A stretch of DNA of 64,000 nucleotides from CAIXSC01 sp046349915 (GTDB lineage: Bacteria; Planctomycetota; Planctomycetia; Pirellulales; Pirellulaceae). Below the pieces are notes generated by a model. It was given only the letters and a program-made list of their open reading frames with translations. It was not told the origin of the DNA and made no database searches. The position numbers and the translations under genes were made by a program. The stretch covers positions 992,001 to 1,056,000 of the forward strand of contig JAXMBL010000004.1 in NCBI GenBank assembly GCA_046349915.1. Reading direction: 5' to 3'. Shown piece after piece: positions 44,737-53,381 of this stretch (position 1 is its first letter; the number at the start of each line of letters is the position of its first letter).

Positions 44737-47541
44737 GTGGATCAAGCGGAAAGTTCGCGAGAATACATGAAGATTGCCAAGAAGATGCTCGGGTGGAAGA
44801 AGCTGGCCGTTCGAAGCGGTCGATCCGAGGGTGCGCGTCGTTTGCGTCGGGTCGGTGAACGATCCTTCGAGGCTTTAGAGCCTCGGTATGCGATGCATGG
44901 GGAGCCGGTCGCATGGGACAATGCGGCAGCGTTGACATTGAGCTTCGCGCCCGATGGCACACGCGTCGGCTCACATCTAAGTACCTTGGATGCCACATTC
45001 GCGACGGTCGAATCGACGGCCGTCTGGCAGGCCGCCGTGGCCCGCGCGTTTCAAACTTGGGCGCAGTACGCGCAAATCAATGTGGGAGTCGTCAACGACT
45101 CGGGCTTGCCTTTGGGGGTCCGAGGCGTGAGTCACGGGGATGATCGATTTGGCGATTTACGAGTCGCGGGAACTCCGATGTCGGCCGAAACGCTGGCGGC
45201 CGCCATCGATCAAACTCGACTGACGTCGGGAACTTGGACTGGCGATGTACTGTTCAATACCGCAGGCGACTGGACGTCGCCGAACGATATCTTTTCGGCG
45301 GCGCTGCATGAAGCAGGACATGTGTTAGGCCTAAGCCATAGCACCGAGACGAACTCCCCGATGTTCACTCACGGAGTCTCGGGAAACCTTACGCCGACTG
45401 CGAACGATATTGCCGCCCTGCGGGCACTCTATGGGCCGCGAGTCCCCGATGAAAATGAGCGAACTCAGAACAACGATAGCATCAGCAAAGCGACTCATAT
45501 ACGGTTCTCGGAAACGACCGATGGCTTTGATGGCACTTTGCCGTTAGTTCAATTCGGGGACTTGCACGCCTTGTCCGACTCGGACTACTTCCAGCTCCCT
45601 GTGCTTGCGGGATACACCGACTCGCTGACGTTTGAAGTGCATACGGGGGGAATGAGTTTGCTGGCTCCCCGTATCACGTTGTTCAACCAAAGCGGAACTC
45701 AGGTTGCGCAAGCGACGTTCAACGGCGTGATGGGCGGGACCGTTTCCGCTACGATGTCGGGGCCGTTTTCCGAACGAGTTTATGCTCGAGTTGATTCAAC
45801 GGCAGGCAATGAGTATGCCGTAGGCGGCTACTCGCTCGTGGTGAAGTATGACTCGAGAAATACCGTTGCTGATTCACAGATAACCCAAGCGGTCCGTGAG
45901 GGGTTTCGCTGGCGTGGTCTGACCGACGATACATTTGCCAATGTCGATGTGCGACCGTTCTTGCAAGGGGATGAACCCTCGCATTTTGACGAGGATGGTG
46001 GGGTGGACGACAACGCGGGCAACGCACGACGACTCAAGGAAGTCGTCGATAGCGAGTCGCTGCGAAAATACCAGTACGTGGGATCAATCAGCAACGGCAC
46101 GGACGCGGATCACTACGTGCTACGAGCACCTAGTTTCGCTCAAGGTGTTCAACGCGGGCTCACCGTTTCGGTCGAATCGTTGGAAGTGGACGGCGTGATT
46201 GGGTCGGTTGAAGTGATCGACACACATGGAAATCCTGTCACTGCTGAGATCCTCTCCAACGGCTCGGGGCTGATCGTGGCGCGAGTGGACAGCGTGGAGT
46301 CAAATAAGGACTACACAGTAGCCATTCGAACGAGTTCAACCGATTCGGGACCGGCCACAGGAAATTACGCCTTTACGGCTCGATTCGATGATGTGCCTGT
46401 TCAACGCGAAACGTTTCTCACGGCCACGGTGACGCCGAGCGTTCCTTTGCAGGGCTTTCAGCTCTATGTCGCACGCACTCAACTGTTCAACTTTGCCATC
46501 GAGTCGACGCCCGCCCCCGGCTCTCAAGGCGCGTCCGTCTGGGTCGCGATCTACAACTCGGAAAATCGACCTGTCTTCTTGGCCGCTTCCACGGCAGGGA
46601 CGACGCGGTCGGCGCCGAGCGTCTTGTTGGATCCGGGCGAGTACTATGTGCAGGTTTCCGCTCGGATGCCTGATGGCATCACGCCCGCAGGAGCTTCGCT
46701 CACATTGGTGGGCGAACAAGCTTCTGATCCCGTGGGGCCTCCCGTCGTCGATCCAGATGTGCCGCCGATTTATCAGTGCGAGACCGGGCCGATGCCCTAC
46801 TGCTATCCGGGCGGTGTTGTCGGGATCATTCCCTACGACTTTGTCCCCGGTCCCCCCATTCCACTGAATGATCCGCCGCCAGACGTCACAAACTATCAGG
46901 TGCTAGACCCTGGCGATGCGTGGTTCTGGCACAACTTTCATGCGGGCACGAACGAACTGCTGCCTGCCGATGTCAGCGGCGATGGCTCGGTCGCTCCGCT
47001 CGACGCTCTGATGGTGATCAACCAACTGAATGAGTTTGGCGCGGGACCAATGCCGCCCATGCCCATCCAGTCCCCCTTCTTCGACGTCACCGCCGACCTG
47101 ATCGTCGCGCCACTCGACGCGCTGCTGGTCATCAATCAACTCAACGGCGTCCCCGCCGCCGCCGCGGAAGGCGAGGCAAGTTCCGCAGAAACCTACGCGA
47201 GCTTACTTCCTAGCGCAGGCAACTCGCCTGCAATCGAGTCGGACCTCGTCGATCAAGTCATGGGCGAGCAGCCAGCCGCCGTTGCGTCGACGTCTACGTT
47301 CGGTGAATCGGCGACGCCTCATTCGCGGACGACTGCCTGGGCGAATCGCTCGGTTGCGACTCGCTCGGTTGCGACTCGCCCAGGGGCTGTCGATGCAGCG
47401 CTCTTAAGCGCACCAGTCGGGTTGTGGCTCGCCGAAGATCGTCGGCTTCACATCGCCTCGCAAGTCGGCGACCCTCTTTTCGGCGGAAGTCACTTCGGCG
47501 GCCGAACCATGGACTTCGAGCGCGATCTCGAGCGTGGTTGA
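44737..47541 (+). CDS. Secreted matrixin-like metallopeptidase with dockerin
   Basis: 934 residues from GTG 44737; ATG 44767 is also possible. FEALEPRYAM (~44-53) is the planctomycete LEPR-type N-terminal motif. The zinc motif HEAGHVLGLSH (~190-200) with a Met-turn at SPMFTHGVSG marks the M10/matrixin clan of metzincins. Beta-rich regions follow, some PPC-like. The C-terminus has a dockerin pair (DVSGDGSVAPLDALMVINQL; DVTADLIVAPLDALLVINQL) near 745-800, as in the giant protein. It follows the kinase by 4 bp, so co-transcription is likely. The last 46 codons overlap the antisense DUF4432 gene; the natural end may have been lost. Confidence 0.88.
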   Translation: MDQAESSREYMKIAKKMLGWKKLAVRSGRSEGARRLRRVGERSFEALEPRYAMHGEPVAWDNAAALTLSFAPDGTRVGSHLSTLDATFATVESTAVWQAAVARAFQTWAQYAQINVGVVNDSGLPLGVRGVSHGDDRFGDLRVAGTPMSAETLAAAIDQTRLTSGTWTGDVLFNTAGDWTSPNDIFSAALHEAGHVLGLSHSTETNSPMFTHGVSGNLTPTANDIAALRALYGPRVPDENERTQNNDSISKATHIRFSETTDGFDGTLPLVQFGDLHALSDSDYFQLPVLAGYTDSLTFEVHTGGMSLLAPRITLFNQSGTQVAQATFNGVMGGTVSATMSGPFSERVYARVDSTAGNEYAVGGYSLVVKYDSRNTVADSQITQAVREGFRWRGLTDDTFANVDVRPFLQGDEPSHFDEDGGVDDNAGNARRLKEVVDSESLRKYQYVGSISNGTDADHYVLRAPSFAQGVQRGLTVSVESLEVDGVIGSVEVIDTHGNPVTAEILSNGSGLIVARVDSVESNKDYTVAIRTSSTDSGPATGNYAFTARFDDVPVQRETFLTATVTPSVPLQGFQLYVARTQLFNFAIESTPAPGSQGASVWVAIYNSENRPVFLAASTAGTTRSAPSVLLDPGEYYVQVSARMPDGITPAGASLTLVGEQASDPVGPPVVDPDVPPIYQCETGPMPYCYPGGVVGIIPYDFVPGPPIPLNDPPPDVTNYQVLDPGDAWFWHNFHAGTNELLPADVSGDGSVAPLDALMVINQLNEFGAGPMPPMPIQSPFFDVTADLIVAPLDALLVINQLNGVPAAAAEGEASSAETYASLLPSAGNSPAIESDLVDQVMGEQPAAVASTSTFGESATPHSRTTAWANRSVATRSVATRPGAVDAALLSAPVGLWLAEDRRLHIASQVGDPLFGGSHFGGRTMDFERDLERG

Positions 47542-48570
47542 AGCGCCGGGGGCGAGCTTCAAGACGCGTCCCTTCTTACCTTCGAACGAACGAGGGTTGG
47601 GGAAGTTCGTGCCCGGCTCAAGCCCCGTCACACTGCCGTCGATGGACGCCGTCGTGTTCTTCCAGACGGTGTAGCAAGGGAGCTGCTTGATATTGTGCAA
47701 AATGCTGACGCCACGCGTGCCGTGAGCGTTTTTCAGCAGCGTGCGAGTTTGTCCTTGCGCGTCGCCCACCAATTCCAAGAAGTAAACTTGCTCCGCGAAT
47801 CCCGGCTCGGGCGCCGAATAGGCATCCCACGTGGCGAGTCCCTGAGCGGAATGAGCATTGCGCGGCACGACGGTCTTGACGGGCGCGACAAAGCGAGCGC
47901 CCGCGTCGAGAAGCGGTTCGCCAAAGTTGATGTGATACAACATCTGTCCTTCCGCGGGACTGGCCGATATGTTTTCAATCACGTCACGGATGCGCACCGA
48001 CGATTCGCCGACGCGAGTGGTCATGGTCGTGGTCATGCGCAGCTTGAGGAAGTGAAAGCGAGTTTCCTCGACAACGCCTGTAACCGTGATCTCACCCGAG
48101 TCGCCGTCCACCGCGACACTCACCTGACGAGCGGGTTTATTGCCGATGCGACCATGAAGGGGGAATTTCAGCCGCCCCGTCTCGTCATCGAACTCGGGGG
48201 CGCCGTTGCTTTCTAGTCCACAGCGTACGAGCAGTTCGTCGAAGCCGTCCAGCCAACCAAGTCCACCGGGTTCCATTAGCGGGACGAAGGCCGGATGAAC
48301 GGGGCCATGCACGGGCGATTTCCAGCCAATTTCATCGGCGCCGTGCCACGCCTTCCAAAGACTCATGCCGCGAGTCGGCAATACCGCGAACGAGAGCTTG
48401 CCGTTGTCGACGCGAATCAGATCGACGCCGTCCGACAAACCTCCCTTTAATCGTTGCTTGGTGAGGGAGTAGCCCGTCGCCTTGCCACCCACTTCCGCGG
48501 GCGTGAGCTTCAACTCGTCGAGATACGTCCCGGCATCCACATCGGTCAGTACGACTTTCTTCACCGCCAT
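47404..48570 (-). CDS. DUF4432 aldose-1-epimerase-like protein
   Basis: 388 residues. The long frame begins at 48690 inside the upstream gene; ATG 48570 (MAVKKVVLTDVDAGTYL) has AAGGAG nine bases before it and lies 31 bp past the U32 stop. FAVLPTRGMSLWKAWHGADE is the DUF4432 hallmark, with PHGRIGNKPARQ-like and LYHINFGEPLLDAGARFVAP segments lining the galactose-mutarotase-type pocket. It likely acts on sugars in the cytoplasm. The 3' end runs 138 bp into the dockerin peptidase. The ending FGEPQPDWCA looks authentic, suggesting this is the intact partner. Confidence 0.87.
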   Translation of the reverse strand: MAVKKVVLTDVDAGTYLDELKLTPAEVGGKATGYSLTKQRLKGGLSDGVDLIRVDNGKLSFAVLPTRGMSLWKAWHGADEIGWKSPVHGPVHPAFVPLMEPGGLGWLDGFDELLVRCGLESNGAPEFDDETGRLKFPLHGRIGNKPARQVSVAVDGDSGEITVTGVVEETRFHFLKLRMTTTMTTRVGESSVRIRDVIENISASPAEGQMLYHINFGEPLLDAGARFVAPVKTVVPRNAHSAQGLATWDAYSAPEPGFAEQVYFLELVGDAQGQTRTLLKNAHGTRGVSILHNIKQLPCYTVWKNTTASIDGSVTGLEPGTNFPNPRSFEGKKGRVLKLAPGASTTLEIALEVHGSAAEVTSAEKRVADLRGDVKPTIFGEPQPDWCA

Positions 48571-48601
48571 CTCCATCGACTCCTTGGACAAGATCTGATT
48601 A

Positions 48602-51181
48602 TCACAAAATCGCCAGCGGATCGCGTCGTTCTTCCAGAGTGCCGCGAGTAACTCCGACCCGATTCGTGGCTTGCAATTGTCCCCACACATCGCGTCCAGT
48701 CACGCGGCCCGCGAGTAATTCCCGATACAACTGGATGGTGCGAGCGATATCGGTGGGCGAATCGTTTAACAACTCAATGCGGAAGTGTCTCACGCCACGA
48801 TCCAGCAGCGTAGGGACCACCTCCGCAGCGCTTTGAGGCACGGCGTTGAACAAGGTGTTGCGACAACCGACATCCGCCTTCAAAGGATGTTCCACACCAA
48901 TGCGATCGCGCAGCTTGACGTCATGACGATCGCAGGGACGGCCGCAGTTTGTCTTGTTCGTTCCGGGCGACAGCATCGCACAGAACACGCAATGCTCCAT
49001 GTGGAACATCGGCATATGTTGGTGGATGACCACCTCCAGCCATGATGCCGGAACGGCTCGCACAAGATCCAATAGCTGATCGCGGTTCAGGTCGTACGAA
49101 GGAGTGATGCGCAGCGGTCCTTGATCGTGGAACAGTTGGGCGGCCAGTTCGTTGGCAACGTTCAGCGAGAAGTCGACTACTCGCGGGATGCCTCGTTCGC
49201 CAAAGAACAAGAGTCCGCCGAGATTCCTGACCAACACGCCATCGGCGCCTTGCTTGGCCAGCAAGTGAAACATCCCTTTCTCGTCGGGCTTTTCGATGCG
49301 AGGCGTGGCGAGCAAGATTCGAGCGTCTGCCTCTCGCGCCAAGCGAACCGCCGAGTGATACTCGCGAAGATCCTGGAAATCGACGTAAACGTCTCGTATG
49401 CCTGTCGACAGCACTGTTTGAAGCTGCGAGAGCGAGCGAACGAGGACATGCAGGTTCGGCTGTTCGACAGCCGTGTCGACGGTTCGTTTCGCCGCATCTT
49501 CGGCTCGCAGGCGAGCGAGAGTCGGTCCTGGATCGATACGTCGCTCGGGAGGCTTCACGACCGCCTCTTGCAGCTTCTGTACTAACTCGTGCCGAATCTG
49601 TCCCAGCACGCTGAACGGCGCCATGGGACGGCCTTCGATTCGAGCATCAAGTTGTCTCAGGCTGAACGCCGTCCCGCCAAGACGCCCCAATTGCTGACGC
49701 AGTGTGTCAGCGGTGAGTGCATGCTTTTGAGCGGTGGCGAGCAGATCTTGCGAGACGACTCGAACGACGACTCCGGTCTCGGTGCGAGCGACGACTCGCA
49801 GCCGTTCCCCCTCGCCGGCGGCGACTGCGACGTCGATGGCCATTTGTCGCCGAGGCGTTTGGTTCTGGAAGGTGGCTCGCAGACGGCTGGTCAGTTCGGG
49901 GTCGTCGGTTTTCCAGACTTGCTGATCTTCCCAGATCTGGGTGAAGTCGAGCGAGTTTCTCGCAAACGCCAACTCAACTTCCTCCCCCTTCTCCGCCCGC
50001 TCCAACGACTTGCCGCGACGAAAAATCTCGTAGACTCGCCCCCCCTGCGGATCGTCGACCGGCTTGCCGCAATCGAAGGCCAAACCGTCGCCTCGCTTTA
50101 CGGAAGATCCCTCGAGTCGAACGACGATTCGTCCGCGATGCACCGCTAAGACTCGACCGAGGAAAACACCGCGTTTCGAGGAAGTTTGGCCGGGAACGAG
50201 TCGCTTGTGGTGGCATCCTTCCAGCCATCCCGGCGAGAAGCCTCGCGAAAACGACAGTTCCATTTCCTCGATCTGACGCGGGGTGAAGCGAACCGGTTGA
50301 CCTGCCACGGCCGAATCGATGGCCTCGCGATAATGCCGCGTCAAGTTGGCGACGTACTCGGGGGTTTTCAGCCTTCCTTCAATCTTTAGCGAGCAGACGC
50401 CTGCTTCCATCATCTGCGGGATTAGCTCGAATCCCGCCAGATCTTGCGGGCTCAACAAATACTTCACATCGCCCGTATCGACGTCGCGACCATCACAGAT
50501 TAAGTCGTAAGGGAGCCGACAAGCTTGAGCACATTGACCCCGATTGGCGCTGCGCCCACCCAACGATTCACTCGTCAGACACTGGCCGGAATACGCCACG
50601 CACAACGCGCCATGCACGAAGGCCTCCAGCGGCAGTGGTGATTGGCCATGCAGCTTGCGAATCTCCCGAATCGACATCTCTCGCGCCATCACGGCTCGTT
50701 CGATGCCGAGGGACCGAGCGAACTCCAGTCCCGCGCCGCTGGTCAATGTCATCTGTGTGGAAGCATGCATCGGCAGGTCGGGGCAGATCGCACGGACCAA
50801 ACGAGCGACGCCGAGATCCTGGATCAGCACCGCATCCACGCCCGCGGCGGCGATCATCCGCACGAGCTGTTCGACTTCTGGCAACTCGTCAGTGAAAGCC
50901 AGAGTGTTCAGTGTGACGTAGCCTCGCACGCCGCGAGAATGCAGCAGCTCCATGAGACGCGGCAGGTCTTGAGGGGCGAAGTTCGCCGCTCTCGCTCGCG
51001 CGTTGAAACCGCAATCGAGTCCCAGGTAGATCGCATCCGCGCCATTTTCGATCGCTGCGCGGACGCAGTCCCAATCGCCGGCAGGCGCGAGTAATTCGGG
51101 ACGTAAGGCCGCCGATATGGGAGCTAGCGGCGGCGACAATTCGACCAAATCCATCATGAGCAACGACCGACGCTTTGTCAC
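48602..51181 (-). CDS. U32 family protein, RlhA-like, with DUF3656 and a C-terminal cysteine domain
   Basis: 859 residues (GTG 51181; ATG 51157 is an alternative). N-terminal U32 domain: ELLAPAGDWDCVRAAIENGA, IYLGLDCGFNARARAANF, IQDLGVARLVRAICPDLPMH, VHGALCVAYSGQCL. The Cys set of the first half (GQCLTSES, then GQCAQACRLPY) suits a Fe-S cluster. The second half has DUF3656-like and additional U32-like parts with HMEHCVFCAMLS and NCGRPCDRH. E. coli RlhA (YdcP), a DUF3656-containing U32 protein, hydroxylates a 23S rRNA cytidine, so an RNA-modification role is more likely than peptidase. Length exceeds RlhA (653). Confidence 0.85.
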   Translation of the reverse strand: MTKRRSLLMMDLVELSPPLAPISAALRPELLAPAGDWDCVRAAIENGADAIYLGLDCGFNARARAANFAPQDLPRLMELLHSRGVRGYVTLNTLAFTDELPEVEQLVRMIAAAGVDAVLIQDLGVARLVRAICPDLPMHASTQMTLTSGAGLEFARSLGIERAVMAREMSIREIRKLHGQSPLPLEAFVHGALCVAYSGQCLTSESLGGRSANRGQCAQACRLPYDLICDGRDVDTGDVKYLLSPQDLAGFELIPQMMEAGVCSLKIEGRLKTPEYVANLTRHYREAIDSAVAGQPVRFTPRQIEEMELSFSRGFSPGWLEGCHHKRLVPGQTSSKRGVFLGRVLAVHRGRIVVRLEGSSVKRGDGLAFDCGKPVDDPQGGRVYEIFRRGKSLERAEKGEEVELAFARNSLDFTQIWEDQQVWKTDDPELTSRLRATFQNQTPRRQMAIDVAVAAGEGERLRVVARTETGVVVRVVSQDLLATAQKHALTADTLRQQLGRLGGTAFSLRQLDARIEGRPMAPFSVLGQIRHELVQKLQEAVVKPPERRIDPGPTLARLRAEDAAKRTVDTAVEQPNLHVLVRSLSQLQTVLSTGIRDVYVDFQDLREYHSAVRLAREADARILLATPRIEKPDEKGMFHLLAKQGADGVLVRNLGGLLFFGERGIPRVVDFSLNVANELAAQLFHDQGPLRITPSYDLNRDQLLDLVRAVPASWLEVVIHQHMPMFHMEHCVFCAMLSPGTNKTNCGRPCDRHDVKLRDRIGVEHPLKADVGCRNTLFNAVPQSAAEVVPTLLDRGVRHFRIELLNDSPTDIARTIQLYRELLAGRVTGRDVWGQLQATNRVGVTRGTLEERRDPLAIL

Positions 51182-51184
51182 AAC

Positions 51185-52543
51185 TTAAAGCGTCCAACCT
51201 TTCCGATACTCTTTGTGAATCAACATCTGAGCGGCGTCGGAATTCTTCACTCGCAGATGCTTTGCGTCCCAATCGAGCGTGACGCCGCTGCGATAGGCCA
51301 CCGTACCCAGCAGCACAGCTTCCGTGAGTGCGCCGGAATAATCGAAGTTGCAGGTGGTTGAGCCGCCAGTCTTGATCGCATGCACCCACTCGGCGTGATG
51401 TCCCAACGACTTGGCAATCGACGGTTCAGGCCGCTTGTAGTCGGCGAATTTCTCGCGCGGCAACAACTCGTGCCGACCGTAGTCCGCAAGCAATATTCCC
51501 TGTTCGCCGACGAACAATTGACCGCTTCCCCAGTCGGGCGCTACGCCTTTGGCATCCTTCAGCATGGCGAGTGCTTCGGGCAATTTGTCGGGTCGTTTGC
51601 CGCCGTCGTACCAGGTCAACCTCACCGGCGGCAATTCGCCACGCGACGGATAGTCGTAGTTAACGATGCACCAATCGGGCGCACTGACGGGATCGGGCGT
51701 GGGGCCTTGAGCGGCTACTCGAGTTGGATGACGCAGATCGAGAGCCCAGTGAGCGAGATCGATGTAGTGGCAACCGATGTCCCCCAACGCTCCCATGCCG
51801 TAGTCCCAGAACCGTCGCCACTGGAACGGATGAACGCCCTCGCTGTAGGGGCGTTCGGGCGCTGGGCCAAGCCAGAGATCCCAGTTCAGGTTCATGGGAG
51901 CTGGCTTGCCGGTTGTGAATTTCGCCCCCGAGTATCTGGCGTTCGCCCAAACGTGAACTTCGTTGACCTTGCCGATCGCGCCAGCACGGATCAGTTCGAC
52001 CACGCGGCGATAGTTGTCGCCGGCGTGGATCTGAGTCCCCATCTGAGTGACCAGTTTGTTCTCGGTCGCCAGATTGGCCAACGTTCGCGCCTCGAAGACC
52101 GTATGGGTCAGAGGCTTCTCGCAGTACACATGTTTCTTCAGACGCAGCGCCATGGCCGAGGCAGGTGCGTGCGTATGGTCGGCCGTGCTGACCGCCACCG
52201 CGTCGATCTTCTCGGACTCCTTCTCCAGCATGACTCGGAAGTCAGAATACTTGCGCGTGCCTTGCAAGCGACTTGTGCCGCGCTCCAACAAATCAGCGTC
52301 GCAATCGGCGGCCGCGATGATGTTCTGGCTGGACAGTTCCCGCACATTCTCGCCCGCCCGACCCGTAACCCCGACCACTGCAATCGACAAACGCTCGTTT
52401 GGCGAGTTGGACTGCTGGGCAGGCAACGGATTGACGAAATAACCGGCGGCGATCGCCGACCCGGTTGCCACGGTGGTCTGAAGAAACCTGCGTCGATTCC
52501 AGCCCTGAGGTTGAGAATCAGATCGATTCGCGCCGCCCGCCAT
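51185..52543 (-). CDS. Tat-exported Gfo/Idh/MocA oxidoreductase
   Basis: 452 residues. A twin-arginine signal lies at 17-36 (RRRFLQTTVATGSAIAAGYF). The Rossmann fold starts at ~48: LSIAVVGVTGRAGENVREL, with CEKPLTHTVFEA being the conserved EKP catalytic region, and DYGMGALGDIGCHYIDLAHW supplying the GxHxxD motif. Members oxidise or epimerise sugars with NAD(P). Planctomycetes carry many exported paralogues. The next gene starts 3 bp after its stop. Possible link to the DUF4432 gene for sugar handling. Confidence 0.92.
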   Translation of the reverse strand: MAGGANRSDSQPQGWNRRRFLQTTVATGSAIAAGYFVNPLPAQQSNSPNERLSIAVVGVTGRAGENVRELSSQNIIAAADCDADLLERGTSRLQGTRKYSDFRVMLEKESEKIDAVAVSTADHTHAPASAMALRLKKHVYCEKPLTHTVFEARTLANLATENKLVTQMGTQIHAGDNYRRVVELIRAGAIGKVNEVHVWANARYSGAKFTTGKPAPMNLNWDLWLGPAPERPYSEGVHPFQWRRFWDYGMGALGDIGCHYIDLAHWALDLRHPTRVAAQGPTPDPVSAPDWCIVNYDYPSRGELPPVRLTWYDGGKRPDKLPEALAMLKDAKGVAPDWGSGQLFVGEQGILLADYGRHELLPREKFADYKRPEPSIAKSLGHHAEWVHAIKTGGSTTCNFDYSGALTEAVLLGTVAYRSGVTLDWDAKHLRVKNSDAAQMLIHKEYRKGWTL

Positions 52544-52648
52544 GTGTTTATCTCCCGCTGCGTTGTTCCGTCATCATCGTGAAGGGTGGGGCCACGATAC
52601 CCGGCATGGGACCGCTTTGCAATGAACAACGCCCCCGACCGCGGGCGC

Positions 52649-53347
52649 CTAGCCCGCTTCAATCTCGGCTGGGGCGAGCAGGCGACGGATATCGACGAAC
52701 GGCCCAGCGGCCAGTTGTTCGCGCAAAACTTGCCAATCCTCTTGGTCGTTCGCAATCTCGTCGTAGATCGCCTTGGGGACCGGGATCGTTTCTCGCGGCA
52801 ATTCATCTTCGATATTGAGCACCGCGATGCCCAACTGATCATCCGCCATCCCGACCAAGCGGAGTTCGGTCTGCTCGGAAAACAGACTGGCGTCGAGGTT
52901 GCGGATCAGGCCAAACTTGACAAGCTCGACGTCGACATCGTTGAGTCCCAGTTCCGCGCACACCAGCTTCTCACGCATGGCTGGCCAACCGAAGACGAGT
53001 CGAACCGCCAGGCCCTTTCCCAGCTTACGCGAGGATGCCGGCGCGTCGGCGCCAAAGGCCGCCTCGAAGAACGAGTGGGCATACTTTTCCATCGACAGCC
53101 ACTCGGCGAGATCTTGCGGAGGGCGAACCAGCAACCATTGTCGCCGGAGATAGTCGAGGTAAGTCAGTTCGGGATCGACGCGGAACGAGTGCCCGCATTG
53201 GCTGCATGTTTCGCGCTGAAACGTGCGATCGAGAATCGCGTCGCGAAGGTCGGGACGCAGCACGGCGTTGACGCTGTAAACCACATCGAACTCGACATTC
53301 GCGCCACATTCGGGGCAGGCGACAGTCTCGGTCTGGAAAAAGGACAT
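52649..53347 (-). CDS. CpXC-domain zinc-ribbon protein
   Basis: 232 residues. The N-terminus holds two Cys pairs: VACPECGANVEFDV and ETCSQCGHSF, about 38 residues apart, the CpXC domain pattern of likely zinc-binding, with the family-typical NAVLRPDLRDAILDRTF between them. The rest is helical and unassigned. No signal peptide. It is the third gene of a three-gene minus-strand block, 34 bp after the metallopeptidase-like gene. A chaperone or RNA/protein-binding role is possible. No Shine-Dalgarno site is seen. Confidence 0.75.
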   Translation of the reverse strand: MSFFQTETVACPECGANVEFDVVYSVNAVLRPDLRDAILDRTFQRETCSQCGHSFRVDPELTYLDYLRRQWLLVRPPQDLAEWLSMEKYAHSFFEAAFGADAPASSRKLGKGLAVRLVFGWPAMREKLVCAELGLNDVDVELVKFGLIRNLDASLFSEQTELRLVGMADDQLGIAVLNIEDELPRETIPVPKAIYDEIANDQEDWQVLREQLAAGPFVDIRRLLAPAEIEAG

Positions 53348-53381
53348 GGCGGTATATCCGTGAATTCGTGTTGGGGCTGTT

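Noticed and set aside
51380..52582. A 400-residue open frame opposite the Gfo/Idh/MocA gene
   Set aside because: Antisense to a conserved enzyme with an intact Tat signal and catalytic motifs.
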